Shown here piece after piece: positions 37,788-37,974 of a DNA stretch of 37,974 bases (its first letter is position 1; each line of letters begins with the position of its first letter). The DNA is from a virus. The notes beneath the pieces were generated by a model that saw only the letters and a program-made list of their open reading frames with translations, had not been told where the DNA came from and searched no databases. Location: positions 1 to 37,974 of IMG/VR virus record IMGVR_UViG_3300026094_000001. One strand, written 5' to 3'. A program made the position numbers and the translations under genes.

Positions 37788-37792
37788 CCTCC
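37788..37792 (-). promoter_or_regulatory. Ribosome binding site of the reverse transcriptase
   Basis: On the minus strand GGAGG lies 5 nt upstream of ATA (37782-37780), in frame with the conserved reverse transcriptase N-terminus. No ATG, GTG or TTG lies in frame between here and the GTG at 37692. The motif overlaps the end of the template repeat, so the repeat and the start signal are physically joined. Confidence 0.5.
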
Positions 37793-37889
37793 GGACGGGA
37801 CGCACCGAGTTGTTGGTGTTGTCCTTGTTGTTGGCATTCTGGTAGCCCTCATAGCCAGAGTTCGTGAAGTTCTGGTTCCAGGCACGGCC
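37791..37889 (-). repeat. DGR template repeat (TR)
   Basis: Ninety-nine bases aligned without gaps to the variable repeat at 543-641. Read in the fibre frame it is Asn-rich (AAC codons), with segments such as NQNFTNSGYEGYQNANNKDN, and it ends in a stop. The many AAC codons allow adenine mutagenesis to give 15 or more amino acids without stops, as in classical DGRs. The TR lies between avd and the reverse transcriptase; its right end runs into the 90-bp terminal repeat. Confidence 0.95.
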
Positions 37890-37974
37890 ATCGCCGTTTC
37901 TATTCACGCATCCACCGGATGCGACCCGGTGGTAGCTGGCTTTCGCCCTCTCGCTTATAGCGGAAACGGCACGC
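37885..37974. repeat. Terminal direct repeat, right copy
   Basis: Identical to 1-90. Its first five bases are the last five of the template repeat. Joining the two ends gives a continuous fibre-avd-TR-RT cassette. Confidence 0.9.

Overview
The window is a complete or nearly complete temperate tailed phage genome, cut open from a circle. Its first 90 bases are repeated exactly as its last 90, so the unit length is about 37.9 kb. A non-contractile, siphovirus-like tail is inferred from the lambda-like tail genes (tube protein, tape measure, M/L/K/J homologues) and the absence of sheath or baseplate genes. The attachment core matches the 3' half of a bacterial tRNA-Lys(CUU). High GC, acidic proteins and lambda/NIN-type genes suggest a proteobacterial host, probably gammaproteobacterial and perhaps halophilic, but the host cannot be named from this sequence.

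Layout. The minus strand from about 24.7 kb down to 0.1 kb, continuing through the circle joint to about 35.8 kb, is one late operon. Its order is metallophosphoesterase, lysis genes (small exported protein, membrane coiled-coil protein, amidase, holin), terminase, portal, minor head protein, scaffold, major capsid, connectors, tail tube, tail chaperones, tape measure, tail tip, tail fibre, Avd, template repeat, reverse transcriptase and three small genes. The late operon starts in a lambda-like arrangement: a Q-type antiterminator gene (25193-24834), a good promoter (24831-24803) and then an intrinsic terminator (24775-24747). The early minus-strand operon (30195-24834) holds cro, a lambda O-like replication protein, a T7-type primase-helicase, NIN-type genes and Q. 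The CI-like repressor reads rightward from 30331. A second rightward operon (31051-34131) holds Erf recombinase, YqaJ exonuclease, a small SSB-like protein, dUTPase and several tiny genes. A DUF4224 protein and a tyrosine integrase (34385-35586) read toward attP (35659-35705).

The standout system is a diversity-generating retroelement (DGR). The 1061-residue tail fibre ends in a DUF1566/C-type-lectin-like domain whose last 33 or so codons are the variable repeat (543-641). The 99-base template repeat (37791-37889) differs from it at 10 positions, and every difference falls on an adenine of the template's sense strand, altering seven Asn codons. The accessory gene avd and a DGR-type reverse transcriptase (YVDD, IGxxxSQ) flank the template repeat. 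The phage can therefore be expected to rewrite its host-binding fibre tip.

Other points include a reverse transcriptase with no ordinary start codon in front of its conserved N-terminus, a second tail-tube-like gene beside the fibre, an apparent -1 frameshift in the tail chaperone pair, a shared operator motif at three control sites, an integrase lacking its usual first catalytic arginine, and a hexamer array inside the replication gene that may mark the origin.
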